Below, piece by piece: positions 20,775 through 30,415 of a stretch of 64,000 nt of DNA. The stretch comes from Gemmata massiliana (GTDB taxonomy: Bacteria; Planctomycetota; Planctomycetia; Gemmatales; Gemmataceae), in the NCBI RefSeq assembly GCF_901538265.1, contig NZ_LR593886.1:3617738-3681737 (forward strand). Reading direction: 5' to 3'. A program made the position numbers and the translations under genes. How positions within the stretch are numbered: position 1 is the stretch's first letter; each line of letters starts with the position of its first letter. A model generated the notes under the pieces. That model did no database searches, was not told where the DNA came from, and saw only the letters and a program-made list of their open reading frames with translations.

Positions 20775-22028
20775 GTGTCAGGGACGACATTTTGGCTGAC
20801 GCTGTTCTGGTTCGGACTCACCTACTTGGGATTGGCGTTGGGCCGGCTCCCCGGGCTACGTACCGATCGGGCTGGAGTTGCTCTGGTGGGCGCGGCAGGT
20901 GTTCTCGCGTGCGGTCTACTGTCGTTCAAAGCAGCGGTTGAGGCCATCGATTTTGCGACGATCGCGCTGCTCTTGGGCATGATGGTGGTCGTCGCTTTCT
21001 TGCGAAGGGCGGGATTCTTTGCGCGGCTCGCCGGGCTCGCGCTGGGGCGCGTGAAGTCGCCGAGCGGGCTGCTCGCAGTCACGATGCTCCTGTCAGGTGT
21101 TCTTTCGGCGATTCTGGTCAATGACGTGGTTTGTCTGGCGCTCACGCCGCTAGTGTTGCACCTCACGCGGCGCCTGGGACTGGACCCGCGCCCGCACCTG
21201 GTCGGGCTCGCGGTGGCGAGTAACCTCGGGTCGGCTGCAACTCTCACCGGTAACCCGCAGAACATGATTATCGGAGGGCTGTCCGGCATCTCGTATTTAC
21301 GCTTCGCCGCCAAACTCGCTCCGCCGGCCCTCATTGGTCTGGCGATTGGCTACGTCGTCACGTTGGTCGCCTATCGAAAGGTTCTTAGGAAAGGTACGTC
21401 GCCGGAAACGAAGCCGAACGGTAATGGTGACCGCGTGCCCAACGGGAAGCGGCACACCGCGCTGCTCGCGAAGAGCCTGCTCGTCACGGTCGCGGCAGTC
21501 GGGCTGTTCTTCGCGGGTGTACCGATGGCCGTTGTCGCGCTCGGAGCCGCGGCCGTGTTGCTGCTCGATCGCGTGAACCCCGCGAAGGTGTACGCACACA
21601 TCGACTGGAGCCTGCTCCTCATGTTTGCCGGGCTGTTCGTTGTGGTGCGGGCCTTCGAGGTTCACGTGCTCGCGGTGAGTGGAGTAGACGAGTGGGCGGG
21701 CCGCGCCGATCCGGTGTGGGCGCTTTCCGGCCTTTCGGCGGTCCTGTCGAACGTGGTCTCGAACGTCCCGGCCGTGCTCCTGTTCAAACCGATTGTGTTA
21801 GCCATGCCGGACGCGGTGCGCGAAACCGCGTGGCTGGCCCTGGCCCTATCCAGTACGTTCGCAGGGAACCTGACGATCCTCGGCTCTGTGGCGAACCTGA
21901 TCGTGGTCGAACAGGCACGCAAGGAGGGCGTGACGATCGGGTTCTGGGACTACTGTCGAGTCGGTACCCCGGTCACGCTGATTACCCTCGTGGTCGGAGC
22001 CACGTGGCTCGCCTTTGTGCCTTATTAA
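20775..22028 (+). CDS. ArsB/NhaD/SLC13-type ion transporter
   Basis: The 417-residue protein is a multi-pass membrane carrier with about 11 hydrophobic segments. Two related half-site motifs typical of the ion-transporter superfamily are seen: SNLGSAATLTGNPQN (about residues 153-167) and, in the second half, NVVSNVPAVLLF and STFAGNLTILGSVANLIV (about 320-375). This family moves anions such as arsenite, citrate or sulfate, or exchanges sodium for protons; the substrate cannot be read from sequence. A hydrophilic cytoplasmic loop (about 205-230) separates the halves. Start GTG at 20775 has GGAGG a few bases upstream. It ends 17 bases from the converging sigma factor gene. No arsenic-responsive regulator is adjacent. 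Confidence 0.8.
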   Translation: MSGTTFWLTLFWFGLTYLGLALGRLPGLRTDRAGVALVGAAGVLACGLLSFKAAVEAIDFATIALLLGMMVVVAFLRRAGFFARLAGLALGRVKSPSGLLAVTMLLSGVLSAILVNDVVCLALTPLVLHLTRRLGLDPRPHLVGLAVASNLGSAATLTGNPQNMIIGGLSGISYLRFAAKLAPPALIGLAIGYVVTLVAYRKVLRKGTSPETKPNGNGDRVPNGKRHTALLAKSLLVTVAAVGLFFAGVPMAVVALGAAAVLLLDRVNPAKVYAHIDWSLLLMFAGLFVVVRAFEVHVLAVSGVDEWAGRADPVWALSGLSAVLSNVVSNVPAVLLFKPIVLAMPDAVRETAWLALALSSTFAGNLTILGSVANLIVVEQARKEGVTIGFWDYCRVGTPVTLITLVVGATWLAFVPY

Positions 22029-22045
22029 AGCGCGCCGCGGAACTG

Positions 22046-25000
22046 TTATTTCGACTGTGCCTTCAACCGAGTAACCGCGGCGGCCGCCTCTACTGTCAAT
22101 CGGGCGTCGGGTATTCCGCCCGTCAGCGTGTCCAGTACTTTCCGTGCCTCTGCGGTGCCAATGCGCTCCAGGATCGCTACCGCTCGCAGCTCTCGAAGAT
22201 TGTCGCCCGCGGGTACGACGGGAGCGTTTAGAGCTGCCAGTAATCGCTTGATCCGGTCTGCGCGTTCGGCCGACGGATCGGCCTTAAGAGCGGATCGTAG
22301 TGCGGGAGCTGCTGCGGTGCTGAGAGCTTGAAGCGCTTTCGTGGCCGATTCGCGCTCGACGAAATCCGTGTCGTCCAACTTCGAGATCAGTTTCCGAACC
22401 GTAACTTCGTCCGCTGGTCGCGTCGGCTTCAGTTTGTCTCGGATTAGGTCCAGTGCTTCGGCCGGTCGATCCACCAGTTCCCATGCGGCCTTGTGCGTTG
22501 CGGGTGAGTCCTTGCCTGCCAGCGTATCCCATAGTTTGGTGGGAGTGTCGGCTGATACTTTGGCGCGAACGGGGAACGCGGTCAGATCCCAGACCAGCCC
22601 CGTACCGTCTGCCAGCGCGGTAATTGCGCGAGTATCACCAGCAAGCAGCAGGGCGGTCGACTGAACCGGGACAGCCCACCGCCCGCGTTCGGCTCCGCTC
22701 GTCGTGTCGAACACTTTCAGCGCCCCAGCCCCCGTTGTTACCAGCGTGCGCCCGCCGTCCGCCAGCGCGACGCGGTCGATCTTCCCGGTTTTCACTACCG
22801 CGACCACGGCGCCGGTAGTCACCTCGACGATTATCACTCCTCCGGCGTTCGGTTCCTCCTTCGTGGTCCTTCGAGTGGCCAATAATCGACCATCCGAAGA
22901 AAACGCGATCGGCGCGTTGGCTTCTACCCCGGATATCGTGAACCGCGTGCGGGACGGATCGGCACCGTCAGCGACTATCAGACTGTCTGGGGTCGAAAGG
23001 GCGACGGTCGATTCGTCCGCGGTCCATGCCCATACCCGCTGCTCGGGCGGGAGCACGCGCTCGCCTTTCACTCGACCCGAGGCGATGTCCCACACCACAC
23101 AACTGGTCTTTTCAGATTGTGCTAATTGGCGAGCAAGTGCGGCTGCGGTTTTGCCGTCCGAAGAGACTCGAACTTGGTACAGGTAGGTGAACTGCGGCGG
23201 GTTAGTGACCGGTATGTTGAGTTGAACTGATCTCTGTTCCTTTCCGGTTGTCGGCTCCCACCATTGAACGAACCCTTCGTGGTCAGCGGCCCATGCGGTA
23301 TACCCATCCGGGGAGAAACTGAGATTCCGCACGTAGCGCCCCTCTTTGCCCCGGAACGGTTGTGTGCGCACGAGCCGTCCGTTTGTCAGATCCCAGACCG
23401 AAATACCCTTATCCAGCCAGTCGGCCGAGGTGAGCGTTTTCCCGTCTGGGGAGGCGGCCAACACCGGGAGGTGTCCCAGGTTTCCGGGGCGCTCGAACAA
23501 TTCGGTGCCCGTGGCCGCAGTCCACACGCGAAGCTTCTGACCGGTGCTTGCGATCACGTGCTTACCGTTACGCGTGAACGTGACCGCGATCGGTCGGCCG
23601 GTCAATTCTCGGAGGACGCGCCCGGAGCCGAGGTCCACCAGACAACTGTCGTCCGTGAACCCGCACGCGAGCGTTTTGCCGTCTGGCGATACGTCCAGAG
23701 AGTAGAAATGTTGCCGCGAACCCATATCAAACCGCGCTTGCTCCCGACCGGTCGTGAGGTCGAAGGTCACGAGTTCGGACCCCTTTTGTCCGTTCGGCTT
23801 CCAGGACGAGACGATCAGCGTTCGGTCGTCTGGAGTGAGGGTGGACCGGCTGCCGGCGCAATCCAGGCGGTGCTTTTCTGTGCCCGTGGCCGCGTCGAAC
23901 ACGCATATCGGTTCGCCCCACCCGCCACCGGTGACGATCCACTTGCCGGTGGTAGAGAAGTATCCGTGGAACGTGCTGTCCTGGCCGATTCGTCGTGCCG
24001 GTAGCGGAAGTTCGCGTTGTTTCTGGGTGCTCCACTCGACCAGCGTGAGGCGCGGCTCCCAGGTGAGGACGGCGAGCGTGTTCCCGTCTGGCGAGAAGAA
24101 TGTTGAGTGGAAGTCCTTACCCGGAGCGAGGAACGAGGCTTTCTCTTTTCCCGTGGCGGTGTCGAAGACAACCAGATTCTTCCCGGCGAACCCGGCTGCT
24201 AACCGACCATCGGGCGACAAACAGTCGAGCCACTTCACGTTCGTGGTCACGGGTACTTTTCGGAGCTCGCGGCCCGTACTCAAGTCCCAAGTGCGGAGTT
24301 GTTGGTCGGACCCGGCCGAGAGCACAGATTTGCCGTCGGGTAGAAGAACAAAGTCCGACAGCCCGGCGTGGCGAAACAGCGTGCTTCCCAGTCGCAGGAC
24401 CGCACCGTCTGGGAGTGGGGCGCCGTCTGCGTCGGTCCGCGCCTTCGCCTCGGGTTCCGCGGGTTGCTTTTTCTCGGATGAGGGAGGGTCCACTGGGTCG
24501 TCGTGGGCCGGTAACCCCATTCCGGCGGCCAACCCGCCCACCAGCAGGACGATCGACGCGGTCACCTTCCAGCCCCACAACGGGAACATAGTTCCGACGA
24601 CATCCGCTGTCCTCGCCCCGAATGCCGCTCCCGTGCGTTGGGCGAGCGTGAGGGGAACCGCGGCCGTGAGCCCTGAGCCGCTGAGTGCAGCCGCGACCAG
24701 CCCCAGCCCACTGACTCCGCGGCGCGTGAGTCGGCGGTTCAGCCGGTCCAGTCCGTCGGCCAATCGGCGCTTGAGGGTGCTCAGTGACACTCCGAGGACG
24801 GCGGCTGCGGCGTCCCGCGTTTGCCCGTCCAGGTAGCACAGGACCAACGGCGCACGCAAGTCATCGGGAAGCGCGTTGAGTTCCTCGTCGAGTGCCGCGC
24901 GCACCTCTTTCCATGACAGGTCGGCGAGCGGCTCTGCGGTAATTGCGGGTTCTGGTGGGGCCGTTGGGCTAATTCGTCGGGCCTTGAGCTTCATCGCGGC

Positions 25001-25282
25001 GCGGAAGGCAGTGCGGTGCAACCAGCCGGGCAGGGCGGTGGGTGTGTGAAGGGCTCGGGCGTTTTCGACCAGCGCGAGGAACGTAGTTTGAAAGGCGTCG
25101 TCGGCGTCAGTGGTCGGCCCGAGTACGCGGTGGCACACGCCCAGCACCATTGGCCCGTGCCGTCGCACCAGCTCTGTGAACGCGCCTCCATCACCGCCCG
25201 CGGCGCGGGTCAGAAGGTTACTCTCGTTACACTCCGGACGCAGCGCGCGGGCCAATGAGCGGATTACGACAGGTGCGGACAT
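22046..25282 (-). CDS. ECF sigma factor fused to a membrane anchor, WD40 propeller and C-terminal helical repeat
   Basis: The 1078-residue protein starts with an ECF sigma factor: region 2 at about 26-95 (ELVRRHGPMVLGVC, DADDAFQTTFLALV) and region 4 at about 130-190 (LPDDLRAPLVLCYLDG, AAAVLGVSLSTLKRRL). A hydrophobic segment at about 238-256 would cross the membrane. Residues about 300-880 contain many WD40-like blades (LLPDGKSVLSAGSDQQLRTW, SPDGKTL and similar). The last 130 residues look like HEAT-type helices (KLDDTDFVERESATKALQAL). Fusions of this kind are known from planctomycetes. The anchor suggests that the sigma part is held at the membrane and released or exposed on an external signal; this is inference. 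No separate anti-sigma gene is adjacent. Confidence 0.88.
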   Translation of the reverse strand: MSAPVVIRSLARALRPECNESNLLTRAAGGDGGAFTELVRRHGPMVLGVCHRVLGPTTDADDAFQTTFLALVENARALHTPTALPGWLHRTAFRAAMKLKARRISPTAPPEPAITAEPLADLSWKEVRAALDEELNALPDDLRAPLVLCYLDGQTRDAAAAVLGVSLSTLKRRLADGLDRLNRRLTRRGVSGLGLVAAALSGSGLTAAVPLTLAQRTGAAFGARTADVVGTMFPLWGWKVTASIVLLVGGLAAGMGLPAHDDPVDPPSSEKKQPAEPEAKARTDADGAPLPDGAVLRLGSTLFRHAGLSDFVLLPDGKSVLSAGSDQQLRTWDLSTGRELRKVPVTTNVKWLDCLSPDGRLAAGFAGKNLVVFDTATGKEKASFLAPGKDFHSTFFSPDGNTLAVLTWEPRLTLVEWSTQKQRELPLPARRIGQDSTFHGYFSTTGKWIVTGGGWGEPICVFDAATGTEKHRLDCAGSRSTLTPDDRTLIVSSWKPNGQKGSELVTFDLTTGREQARFDMGSRQHFYSLDVSPDGKTLACGFTDDSCLVDLGSGRVLRELTGRPIAVTFTRNGKHVIASTGQKLRVWTAATGTELFERPGNLGHLPVLAASPDGKTLTSADWLDKGISVWDLTNGRLVRTQPFRGKEGRYVRNLSFSPDGYTAWAADHEGFVQWWEPTTGKEQRSVQLNIPVTNPPQFTYLYQVRVSSDGKTAAALARQLAQSEKTSCVVWDIASGRVKGERVLPPEQRVWAWTADESTVALSTPDSLIVADGADPSRTRFTISGVEANAPIAFSSDGRLLATRRTTKEEPNAGGVIIVEVTTGAVVAVVKTGKIDRVALADGGRTLVTTGAGALKVFDTTSGAERGRWAVPVQSTALLLAGDTRAITALADGTGLVWDLTAFPVRAKVSADTPTKLWDTLAGKDSPATHKAAWELVDRPAEALDLIRDKLKPTRPADEVTVRKLISKLDDTDFVERESATKALQALSTAAAPALRSALKADPSAERADRIKRLLAALNAPVVPAGDNLRELRAVAILERIGTAEARKVLDTLTGGIPDARLTVEAAAAVTRLKAQSK

Positions 25283-25555
25283 AACGTTGCCCCTGGATAC
25301 GGTGTCCTCATTATGAGCCGCGAGCCGGTCTCAACGGGTCAACATTTTGTGGTGCAATCCGTTCGGTTCGCACCCTGATCTTCCCAATTGCTGAGCGGCT
25401 CTGTGTTTTTACTCGTGCCGTTGAGATCGCAGTCATGTCCAACGCGAGCCTAATCGCCCTAACTTCAGTACGGCTCTGTTTCGCAGGATCGGGTATGATT
25501 TTCTGACAACACAGGGTGTCGTCGCAGATTGTCGTTAAGTCACGGGGACGGTGTG

Positions 25556-26104
25556 ATGGTGAATTCGTGGCGCGAGCATCCGAAGCTTAAGGGCCGGTTC
25601 TTGCCAGACCACCCGGACGACCTGCAAGTGCTCGTTCACGACGGCGGCCCGCGCATTTCCCGCAACGCGGGCGAGGTAGTGTGGGTCACGGTTACGGGGG
25701 CGGACGGCGAGGTGTTCCGCGGGCGCCTGCTGAATCAGCCGCACAACTTGCAGAGTGTCGGTCAGGGTGACGAGATCCGGTTCGTGGTCGCGGCCGGCGC
25801 CCGGTTCCCCGTAATGGTGACCGAGAAGTACCTACAGGAGCGCGGCGCGTGGATCATCATTCCCTGCCGCAAGTGCGGGTTCTCGGAACTGTTCGATGCC
25901 CCGTCCGACCTCATCCGGGTCGTGTTCCCGGACCAGCCGGCGGGGGCGGTGACGAGCATGTTCACCGCGTTCTGCCCGCTCTGCGGTGGGGTGCAGGGCG
26001 TCAAGTCGGTGGACAATCCGTTGCCTCGCGAAGAGAGCGAGCCGTCCGCACCGCGACCCGCGCTGGAGAAGCCCAAGCGCCCTTGGTGGCGGCTCTGGGG
26101 GTGA
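25556..26104 (+). CDS. DUF2314-like protein with a zinc-ribbon-like second half
   Basis: The 182-residue protein begins MVNSWREHPK. The N-terminal half (about 30-85; EVVWVTVTGADGEVFRGRLL, then GQGDEIRFVV) resembles DUF2314, a small beta-barrel-like domain of unknown role. The second half contains two Cys pairs, CRKCG and CPLCGG, about 45 residues apart, that could bind one zinc ion. The end is basic and Pro/Trp-rich (KPKRPWWRLWG). No signal peptide or membrane segment is seen. I chose the ATG at 25556; the frame is open further upstream. A paralogue-family gene follows 120 bases later on the same strand. Confidence 0.65.
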   Translation: MVNSWREHPKLKGRFLPDHPDDLQVLVHDGGPRISRNAGEVVWVTVTGADGEVFRGRLLNQPHNLQSVGQGDEIRFVVAAGARFPVMVTEKYLQERGAWIIIPCRKCGFSELFDAPSDLIRVVFPDQPAGAVTSMFTAFCPLCGGVQGVKSVDNPLPREESEPSAPRPALEKPKRPWWRLWG

Positions 26105-26224
26105 AACCGGTTCCGTTCGGTTGCACTCAACCCCGACGGATTGCTCGCCGCAGCCGGGAATGAGATGGTGGCGGATCAAACTTCGTTGGCGTTAGCACTT
26201 CGCGCTGGTTCAGTGGGGAACTCC

Positions 26225-26989
26225 ATGATCGAGGAGATGTGGCAGAGCGGCGAAGACCCACAACCGATGCTTCGCTACTTGATCGGTACCGATGAGCCCC
26301 GCGTTCAGAGCGTCGAGGCGTTTCTCAACACGCGCGGGAGTGGGCGGAAGTTGCGCCTCTTCGCGTGCGCCTGCTACCACCGCATCAGCCGATTCTTGCC
26401 ACACCCCGTGGCCCGCGAAACGGTGAGTACCGCCGAGCGATTCGCCGACGGCGCTGTGAGTGTAGCCGAGTTCCGCGCGGCGGAGGCCGCGGTGCGCGAA
26501 CTGGTGACGGCCCTTGAACCGAGGTGGCGCGCTTCGACCGGGGCCGAGCGCGAGGCCCTCCACCCGACGCACGCGGCCCTCGCACTGGCCGGTATCGTGT
26601 GCTGGTGGGAATCGCAGAAAGCGGCGTACTACGCGGCGTCGAACGCCCATCTCGAATTGCCGTACCTTGCGAACCCCGGAGTGGAGCCGCGTGGCTCCGA
26701 GTGCGGTCGGTACGAAAGGGCTGAAAAACGGGCACAGTGCGAGTTGCTCCGCGAGATGTTCGGGAACCCGTTCCGCTCTGTTGCTTTCTCTTCTTTGTGG
26801 CGCACGTCTACTGCAGCTGCAATTGCGAAGCAGATGTACGAGGCGCGCGACTTCAGCGCAATGCCGATTCTCGCGGACGCACTTCAAGATGCCGGGTGCG
26901 ACAGTGCCGATGCGCTCGGTCACTGCCGCGGTCCCGGTCCGCACGTGTACGGGTGCTGGGTCGCCGACCTCGTGTTCAGCAAGGAATAG
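26225..26989 (+). CDS. Gemmata-type paralogous family protein, unknown function (copy 2 of 3)
   Basis: The 254-residue protein has the same architecture as the genes at 1091 and 46659: a variable N terminus (MIEEMWQSGEDPQPMLRYL), GRKLRLFACACYHRISRF, AERFADGAVSVAEFRAA, then MFGNPFRSVAF, ARDFSAMPILADALQDAGCD and HCRGPGPHVYGCWVADLV near the C terminus. It carries a short insert (about residues 25-40) absent from copy 1. I chose the ATG at 26225 because it aligns with the family start; the frame runs open to 26141. It sits just before a sigma factor gene on the same strand (108 bases). Function unknown. Confidence 0.75.
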   Translation: MIEEMWQSGEDPQPMLRYLIGTDEPRVQSVEAFLNTRGSGRKLRLFACACYHRISRFLPHPVARETVSTAERFADGAVSVAEFRAAEAAVRELVTALEPRWRASTGAEREALHPTHAALALAGIVCWWESQKAAYYAASNAHLELPYLANPGVEPRGSECGRYERAEKRAQCELLREMFGNPFRSVAFSSLWRTSTAAAIAKQMYEARDFSAMPILADALQDAGCDSADALGHCRGPGPHVYGCWVADLVFSKE

Positions 26990-27097
26990 GGCGAGGCGTG
27001 AAACGGTTCTGGTTGTGACTGCTCTACGTTCGACGTTCCTGAGATTTTCGCGCGACGCGCTCGGGGCGTGCGGGGACTATACGAGCGGAGGAAGCGA

Positions 27098-28414
27098 ATG
27101 AGCGCGGCGCGGCCGGCGGAGATCCTGCGACAGTTGGAGCACACCGGCACGACCGATGCCGAACTGCTCGCGCGCTTCGTCGCGACCAAGGACACCGCCG
27201 CGTTCGAGGAACTGGTGCGCCGGCACGGATCACTGGTGCTGGGCGTGTGCAAGCGCGTGGTGCGCAACCCACAGGACGCAGAGGACGTGTTCCAGGCCAC
27301 GTTCCTGGTGCTCGCGCAACAGGCCGCATCGGTACGCGACGGCACGCGCCTGTGGAGCTGGTTGTACGGGGTCGCGTTCCGGATCGCGTGGCGCGCCCGG
27401 CGTGCGGTCCGTCGGCGGCGCGGGCGGGAGGTTACGGTGGCTCAGTTACCCGAACCACCTGCACCCGACCACGCACCACCGCAAACGGACCTTGCACCGG
27501 TTCTGGACGAGGAACTCGCCGCGCTCCCGACGCACTACCGCGAGGCGATTGTTCTGTGCGACCTGCGCGGGACGTCGCGCGAGGACGCGGCAGTCGCGCT
27601 GGGCGTGCCCGAGGGGACGCTGTCGAGTCGGCTCGCTAACGGGCGGAAGAAGCTCGCGGCCCGGCTCACCAAGCGCGGGATCGCGCTGACGGTCGCCGCG
27701 CTGCCGGGAGCCCTCGCGGACGCTCGGGCCGGTGCTGTGCCGGGCGAATTGCTCGCCCGAACGTGCGAGCGGGTAACGCAATACACAACGAGCGGCACCA
27801 TTCCCGGTTCGCTCGCCCAACTCATCAAAGGGAGACTGACGGTGCGCAACGTATTCGTGTTCGGATTGGTTACGCTCGCGGCAATTACGGGGACGGTGCT
27901 CGCTGCGCGCCCCAACAGCGCGCCACCGCGCGCGACGTCGAAGGCACCTGCCGTTGAGGAAAAGCAGGTTGTTACCGCTCCGCCCGACGCGAAGCACGCG
28001 ACCGAGCCGGACAAGCCGAAGAAGCTCAAGACCGATGATGTGGTCAAACAGTGGCGGCCCCAGTTAAAGGGGGCAACCGACTTCCACCAGATGGGCGGAG
28101 AGCCAACAGATTCAGGCGTTGCGGCGTATGCGTTTCGAGTCGAAGGGCCGACGTTCGAGGAGGTGTGGACGCACTACGCCAAAATGTGTGGGGCGAAGCA
28201 GGAGTACAAAGCGAAAACGATGCTGGTTACCGCTGATAGCGGTCCCAATGGTAGTTTCGTGATATCCGACCGCGTGTACGCGGATAACGGCGCTGTTAAA
28301 CGCGCGCTGTCCGTGTTCATGCTCAAAACGGACACCTACGTCGTGACCGTGACGTTCCAGCCGGACCCGGACGGTAAGGCAATCATCGGCAGCCTCAGTG
28401 TGGTTCTCCGCTAG
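27098..28414 (+). CDS. ECF sigma factor with membrane anchor and extracytoplasmic domain
   Basis: The 438-residue protein has ECF region 2 at about 24-100 (ELVRRHGSLVLGVC, DAEDVFQATFLVLAQQ) and region 4 at about 130-190 (LPTHYREAIVLCDLRG, AAVALGVPEGTLSSRL). A single hydrophobic segment follows at about 251-270. Beyond it come a Pro/Ala/Lys-rich linker and a C-terminal domain (about 315-438) that I do not recognise, probably outside the cytoplasm. The start ATG at 27098 has GGAGGAA eight bases upstream; an in-frame start at 27068 is less likely. It is built like the sigma fusions at 22046 and 33645 but with a different sensor-side domain. No anti-sigma gene is adjacent. Confidence 0.85.
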   Translation: MSAARPAEILRQLEHTGTTDAELLARFVATKDTAAFEELVRRHGSLVLGVCKRVVRNPQDAEDVFQATFLVLAQQAASVRDGTRLWSWLYGVAFRIAWRARRAVRRRRGREVTVAQLPEPPAPDHAPPQTDLAPVLDEELAALPTHYREAIVLCDLRGTSREDAAVALGVPEGTLSSRLANGRKKLAARLTKRGIALTVAALPGALADARAGAVPGELLARTCERVTQYTTSGTIPGSLAQLIKGRLTVRNVFVFGLVTLAAITGTVLAARPNSAPPRATSKAPAVEEKQVVTAPPDAKHATEPDKPKKLKTDDVVKQWRPQLKGATDFHQMGGEPTDSGVAAYAFRVEGPTFEEVWTHYAKMCGAKQEYKAKTMLVTADSGPNGSFVISDRVYADNGAVKRALSVFMLKTDTYVVTVTFQPDPDGKAIIGSLSVVLR

Positions 28415-28541
28415 ATCCGCCCTCCATTTCAAGCGTTCTCACAATCCGCTCTGCTGTGTCTTCCCGATTGTCCTCACGGGCACCTTCGGGCGAACGCGCC
28501 GTTTTCGTGTCAATTCGGGGCGGTGTGGTACAATTGGGAAT

Positions 28542-29330
28542 ATGCAACGTCTCAACAAGTATCTGGCGCACGCGGGGGTCGGCTCGCGGCGCCACTGTGA
28601 CAAACTCATCGCTGCCGGGCGCGTGAAGGTGGACGGCGTCCGGGTCAAGGAACTCGGGCTGAAGATCGACCCCGCGCACCACCAAGTCGCGGTCGACGAC
28701 CAGCCGGTGAAGGCCGAGAAACTCGTCTACTGGGCAGTGAACAAGCCCGTCGGTCACCTCTGCACGAACCACGACCCCGCCGGGCGCCCCCGCGCGGTCG
28801 ATCTGCTCCCGCACGTCGAACAGCGTGTCTACACCGTCGGGCGGCTCGACGAGGGCAGCGACGGGCTGTTGCTGATGACCAACGACGGCGACCTCGCGAT
28901 GGGGCTGACGCACCCGCGGTACGGCGTGCCGAAAACGTACTTCGTGCTCGTCGCCGGGCGCCCCACCGACGAAGACCTCCAGAAACTACTCGACGGCGTC
29001 TGGCTGAGCGACGGTAAGGTGCGCGCGAAGAGCGTCAAGCGGGTGAAAGCCCAGGGGAACGGCACCTGGCTCCGCGTGATCCTGACCGAAGGGAAGAACC
29101 GCGAAATCCGCCGGATGCTCGCGAAGCTCGACCACAAGGTGATGCGCCTGAAGCGCGTCGCGATCGGTCCGGTGAAGCTGGACAAACTGCCGAAGGGCAA
29201 GGCGCGGCGGATCAGCGAGGACGAGCTGAAAGAACTCAAGTTGTTTGTCACGAAGTCGCAAGAAAAGATCACCGCCGCGCGCCTGCGGGCCAGCGAGAAG
29301 AAAGCCGATCCGGGTGACCGCCCTGCGTAA
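28542..29330 (+). CDS. RsuA/RluB-family pseudouridine synthase
   Basis: The 262-residue protein has an N-terminal S4 RNA-binding domain (about 1-60; RLNKYLAHAGVGSRR, AGRVKVDG) and a pseudouridine synthase domain with the catalytic motif GRLDEGSDGLLL, in which Asp103 attacks the uridine. Later blocks EGKNREIRRML and LKRVAIGP are typical. Members modify a single uridine in 16S (RsuA) or 23S (RluB/RluE/RluF) rRNA; the S4 domain with KYLAHAG favours RluB, but the target cannot be settled here. The C terminus is Lys/Arg-rich. The ATG at 28542 aligns with the family start. Just after the stop, a tandem and inverted repeat fills the gap to pyrK. Confidence 0.88.
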   Translation: MQRLNKYLAHAGVGSRRHCDKLIAAGRVKVDGVRVKELGLKIDPAHHQVAVDDQPVKAEKLVYWAVNKPVGHLCTNHDPAGRPRAVDLLPHVEQRVYTVGRLDEGSDGLLLMTNDGDLAMGLTHPRYGVPKTYFVLVAGRPTDEDLQKLLDGVWLSDGKVRAKSVKRVKAQGNGTWLRVILTEGKNREIRRMLAKLDHKVMRLKRVAIGPVKLDKLPKGKARRISEDELKELKLFVTKSQEKITAARLRASEKKADPGDRPA

Positions 29331-29337
29331 TGTCTGT

Positions 29338-29526
29338 GAACGGTCTGCGCGAGCCAGCCGGTGCGATTTTGGCGAACGGCTGGCGTGAGCCGGCCGGTGC
29401 TGCCAGACCCACTAAACTCACACCAGCGCAGAAGACGAAACCGATTCGGTGTCGGTACGCTAAACTCACCCGGTCTCACTACCTCGTTCGCCTCAAACAC
29501 CGGCCGGTTCACACCGGCCGTTCGCC
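29338..29526. repeat. Tandem and inverted GC-rich repeat (CCGGCCGGTG type)
   Basis: Two tandem copies of a 36-base unit start at 29338 and 29374 (GAACGG-CTG-GCG-GAGCC-GCCGGTG). A third copy in inverted orientation lies at 29498-29526 and matches the reverse complement of 29371-29399 with three mismatches in 29 bases. The repeat fills the gap between the pseudouridine synthase and pyrK genes and ends six bases before the pyrK start, so it could fold over the ribosome-binding site. It has the look of a dispersed genome repeat. Confidence 0.7.
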
Positions 29527-29532
29527 AAAACA

Positions 29533-30354
29533 ATGTTCCACCGCACCGCGCGCGTTCTCGAACACGTCAAACTCGCCGAGCGCACGTTCCGCGTTCGGCT
29601 CCACTGTCCCGAACTGGCCGCCACTATCAGGCCCGGTCAGTTCGTGATGCTCCGGCTGCCGAACACCACCGACCCACTGCTCGGGCGCCCGTTCGCGCTG
29701 TACGACACCGTGCTCGACGACTCCGGCGCTCCGGTCGCCGTGGACGTGGTCTACCTCGTCGTGGGGAAGATGACGGGCCGGCTCGTAGAAGTGCGAGCGG
29801 GCGAAGACCTTCAGGTATGGGGGCCGCTCGGGAAGCCGTTCTTGGATGTGGGGACGCCGGACCGCGTGACGCTCGTGGCGGGCGGGATCGGGCAGACTCC
29901 GTTTCTTGCTTACGCGCGCGAATTACTCGGCACACGCGGGTTCGGGGGCGATGCCCCGCGCGCACGCACGAAGAAAATTTCGCTCTATTACGGCGTGCGG
30001 TGTGCGGACCTCGCGGCCGGTGTGGACGACTTCCGCGCCGCGGGTGTCGATGTGAACCTCGCGAGCGACGACGGGAGTATCGGCACGAAGGGGTTCGTGA
30101 CGCAGTTACTCGAAGCACACGGGGTAACAGGACCGCTCGTGGGGTGCGGACCGGAGCCGATGTTGCACGCGCTCGCGAAACTGGCGGCAAAGTGGAACGT
30201 ACCGTGTCAGGTGTCGCTCGAAACGCCGATGGCCTGCGGCGTGGGTATCTGCTTCAGTTGCGTGGCGAAGGTGAAGACGCCGGAAGGCGATGACTACAAG
30301 CGCGTCTGTGTGGACGGCCCGTGTTTCGACGCGGCGAAGTTGGTGTGGGAGTAG
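29533..30354 (+). CDS. pyrK: Dihydroorotate dehydrogenase electron-transfer subunit (PyrK type)
   Basis: The 273-residue protein carries FAD and a [2Fe-2S] cluster and passes electrons from NADH to the PyrD catalytic subunit in pyrimidine synthesis. The N-terminal FAD barrel has RPFALY at residues 52-57. The nucleotide-binding domain has GGIGQTP (about 117-123) and CGPEPM (about 215-220). The cluster ligands are Cys235, Cys240, Cys243 and Cys259 (MACGVGICFSC, then RVCVDGP), spaced as in PyrK. The ATG at 29533 is tight behind the repeat at 29338-29526. The pyrD gene is not adjacent, so the partner must be elsewhere; other electron-transfer roles in the same family remain possible. Confidence 0.87.
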   Translation: MFHRTARVLEHVKLAERTFRVRLHCPELAATIRPGQFVMLRLPNTTDPLLGRPFALYDTVLDDSGAPVAVDVVYLVVGKMTGRLVEVRAGEDLQVWGPLGKPFLDVGTPDRVTLVAGGIGQTPFLAYARELLGTRGFGGDAPRARTKKISLYYGVRCADLAAGVDDFRAAGVDVNLASDDGSIGTKGFVTQLLEAHGVTGPLVGCGPEPMLHALAKLAAKWNVPCQVSLETPMACGVGICFSCVAKVKTPEGDDYKRVCVDGPCFDAAKLVWE

Positions 30355-30415
30355 GTTCTCTTCGTTGGCACCTCGCGTTTTGCCAAGAACCATCGACTTG
30401 AAGTGGACATCAAAT

